Part shown: positions 61,278 to 64,000 of the stretch, piece after piece
How the letters are laid out: every line of letters begins with the position of its first letter
How positions within the stretch are numbered: the first letter of the stretch is position 1
Assembly (NCBI GenBank): GCA_030549775.1
Contig: CM060174.1
Coordinates: 21,130,693 to 21,194,692 of the forward strand
Direction: 5' to 3'
Length of the DNA: 64,000 bases
DNA from: Tamarix chinensis
Lineage: Eukaryota; Streptophyta; Magnoliopsida; Caryophyllales; Tamaricaceae
Made by a program: the position numbers and the translations under genes
The notes under the pieces: model-generated
The model's database searches: none
What the model saw: only the letters and a program-made list of their open reading frames with translations
Told to the model about the DNA's origin: nothing

Positions 61278-64000
61278 AATCCTACGTGAGTTGTGATATT
61301 ACTTAGCACATACGACTTTTGTAGTTCATTGATAATAATAAATGCAAAACATTATCAAGTTCAAAGTAACTTTCACTCTAAGAGACTTTTTCCATGCACT
61401 TGCTTGCTTTATAAACTCAACCTCTTCCTCTGTTGTGTTAAGTTTAGGAAAACGAGAATTCCCATATTTGTGGCTTACTTTCATATGTGTGTAGGATTAT
61501 AGGCAAATATAAAATATATCTAACATTTTATTGTAAACATCAAGTTCATTCTATTTGACTTGGTACCCAAGAAAAGCTTTTATTGCATAAATACATAGCA
61601 TTTCTAGACTAAAGTAATATTAATCTAACAATTAAATGTATAATTAATGACTCTACCAGCTTATTTGACTTCCTAATTGAAGGAATAATATTACATTGTC
61701 TCCACTATATGGTAATTTAATTTTGTGATAATACAACAACATCAATTGTAAAATATATTATGTGATAAAATATAATATGTGATTTTACATTATTATATAG
61801 TAAGGTATATTTGAATGGCGCACATGTGTATACGATAATTCTATCAAATATAAAAGAGATTTTACATTTTTTGCATTATATTGGATTAACTATAATAATA
61901 ATATGCTTTTCATATGAGATCACAAGTCAAAAGAATCTTCAAGATTTTAAGTTGGTGCTTATGCAAGTTCAAATGAGCTTGCTTATCATTATTGCACTGA
62001 AGTGATCTTATTTCTCATGTCACAAAAAGAAATTTTATTTTTTTTCCTAACTTCTAATTAGTGTAAATTTTTGGCTTTCACATTTAATAAATGCATAGCT
62101 AATCAAGATGGTTTAAATACTTGTAGCACTTCCAAATTAAGGGCTATTGTTTTTAAGACAACACTAAAATATTTTCAAAACAAGATTAGGGGACATTACC
62201 ACCACATCAAACATGATAGATGTGTGATCATCACTTAACATATGTTCATTTCAAGGAAAAATGAAATGAGATAAGAAAGCAAATACACCAACAAATTGAA
62301 ATGATGGCACAAATATGATCAAAAGAACAGAGATACAAAATAAAAATTATATCGTCCAAAGCTAATAATTATATAAACTAAAAGAAAAAAGAAATATCCC
62401 AAAGTAGTTTGAAAAACCTATCTATTTCAGTAAGCCTAACCCACAACTAAAATTATAAAATAAATCTTAATCCCACAAGAAATGCCCAGTTATTACCCCA
62501 CAACATCATCCTCAATTTACTCTAGCTTAAAATTATAATCCTATAAATTATAATCTATTTATTTGAAATAAGATAATTCATCAAAGTGAGTACACAAATA
62601 TAGTATCACAATGGTAAAGTATTGGTAAAAAAACCTACCTAAAAAAGAAGAGGTTTTATCCTACACATTGAGGTCATATGATAACATAATATAGAGAATA
62701 CTTGCATATTAAAATTTTATTAGGATAATAAAATTTATCCACTCATTCAACTTGTATAAAGTAAACCACATTAATAACATTCCATTAAGTGACCAGATCA
62801 CACCCATTTCTCAACCATGACTCAACAACATATCACATACAACTATGATACCACAACTACCACGTGTAGTTAGAATATATTGAGGAGAAATTCTCAAGAG
62901 ATACCACATCCACCATGCCTAGAATATACCTATTATGAGGATTAAAACAAATTGGCATACCATACCCAATTAATCTTTTGATATATGAAACACTAGGATA
63001 CTTGTATAGGGATGTCACACCCATCAACACCAGACAGCGATGCCATGCTAACTTAAAATGTATCAATCCTATCCCATGTAAATATATGCATATCCCTACG
63101 AGAACAAACTAGTAGAGAAGGAAGTAGGTATTGAGTGAGAAAAATATAAGCATAAGGGAAACTCACCCACTAACTCCTAGGTAGCTAGCCTGAGAGTTAT
63201 AGAAAATGCTAGAACAAAAATCTCAATTACTTTATACAAATTTTTATGCAATATCACAAATCACAACACAATTTCACATACAAATCTAATTTGGTGTTTG
63301 CATTTGTTGACATAAAACATGAACCAAGGCATTCAATCCACTAAAATGGATGTTTAGGAGCTAACACAAAACTCATTAAACATTTTAAGCCACAACTACA
63401 TATTTAACCATTTTAACCTTTCCTTATATTCAATTGAGAAAAGCTAATATCATGATTTAAATTCTACCAACTCAATTAAACCTTAAGGTGAAATTTCTAA
63501 TATATCATATAATTACTTAGGGAGTTAGTTTAATGGTCCCACAAAACTATTTGATTGGTGTGGAATTGAAATAGAGAATCTTAATTCAAACAAAGTGGAA
63601 ATATGTTAATTGGTATAAGGTTAATCAATTGAAGGGTGTACAATTGGATCACTTTTTCCTTACTAGTTAATTATTCTAAAAAAAAAAGAGTGATGAGGTA
63701 TAGAAAAACAAGTTGAATTCTTGACTAGCAATTTCAACTACTTCCTTAGAAAGAAACACAAATTTAGTGATTGTAGTAAAAATATAATTTCACAAGTTAA
63801 CTTGTAGGCTTAGATTGTGTACTAGTTTAACCAAAAGTGGTGAATTGGTTTACCTTGGAAAAACTCTAGGTGCAACATGTGATTAATCAAAATAATTCCT
63901 AATTGAACCATATAATCTTAGTAGTATCATTAACTTTTATATTATGAATTAAAACATGGTCACACTACTAAAAAATTGATGATGCTCATCAATTTGAATT
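61278..64000. other. AT-rich region, unassigned
   Basis: No coding domain is recognised. Read on the - strand, GGTAGCTAGCCTGAGAGTT-like sequence with AACTCACCCACT (63160-63200) recalls downstream parts of gypsy LTRs, so 62400-64000 may be a - strand LTR running out of the window. The open frames at 61293-61502, 61811-62005 and 62857-63066 show no family resemblance. Confidence 0.35.

Overview
This window looks like plant nuclear DNA, most likely from intergenic or pericentromeric heterochromatin of a flowering plant. The reasons are its strong AT richness, plant-type Ty3/gypsy retrotransposon lineages (Athila, Tekay-like and CRM-like), plant-style primer binding sites, and telomere-like TTTAGGG words inside repeats. 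I found no host protein-coding gene, tRNA, rRNA or CRISPR array. Everything recognisable is a layered set of LTR retrotransposons, all disabled by stops, frameshifts and deletions.

Layout. 1-9754: a decayed Athila-type element on the + strand: end of the 5' LTR, tRNA-Asp-like primer site, gag with zinc knuckle, protease, RT/RNase H, integrase, a spacer, and the extra post-pol ORF typical of Athila. 9755-12665: a truncated copy of a very long LTR. 12700-19070: a CRM-like gypsy element, split by a solo LTR (13730-17133) and carrying an in-frame deletion of most of RT. 20922-21934: the first of three ~1 kb solo LTRs of one family (TGATGT...ACATCA ends). 23160-26004: a + strand 3' LTR preceded by a polypurine tract. 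29298-41226: a complete 11.9 kb Tekay-like chromovirus on the - strand, with two LTRs, primer site, polypurine tract, chromodomain remnant and a perfect 5-bp target duplication (ACTTA). 42260-43704: a probable 1.4 kb solo LTR. 44678-49230: a 4.55 kb solo LTR with a perfect duplication (GTGAT), the full-length relative of the copy at 9755. 49236-54973: AT-rich sequence with LTR-like promoter fragments. 54979-56057 and 57653-58669: two more copies of the 1 kb solo LTR family, in opposite orientations, each with a perfect target duplication. 58675-61277: the tail of another gypsy-type LTR. 61278-64000: unassigned AT-rich DNA.

The genes do not work together as a pathway; each set is the remnant of one retrotransposon's replication machinery. 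The most informative features are structural: target duplications that fix exact element borders and nesting order, tandem repeats at comparable places within several LTR families, and an array of about 64 bp units that repeats a palindromic primer-site-like motif next to the 5' LTR of the chromovirus. I saw no sign of a new enzymatic, defence or toxin system.
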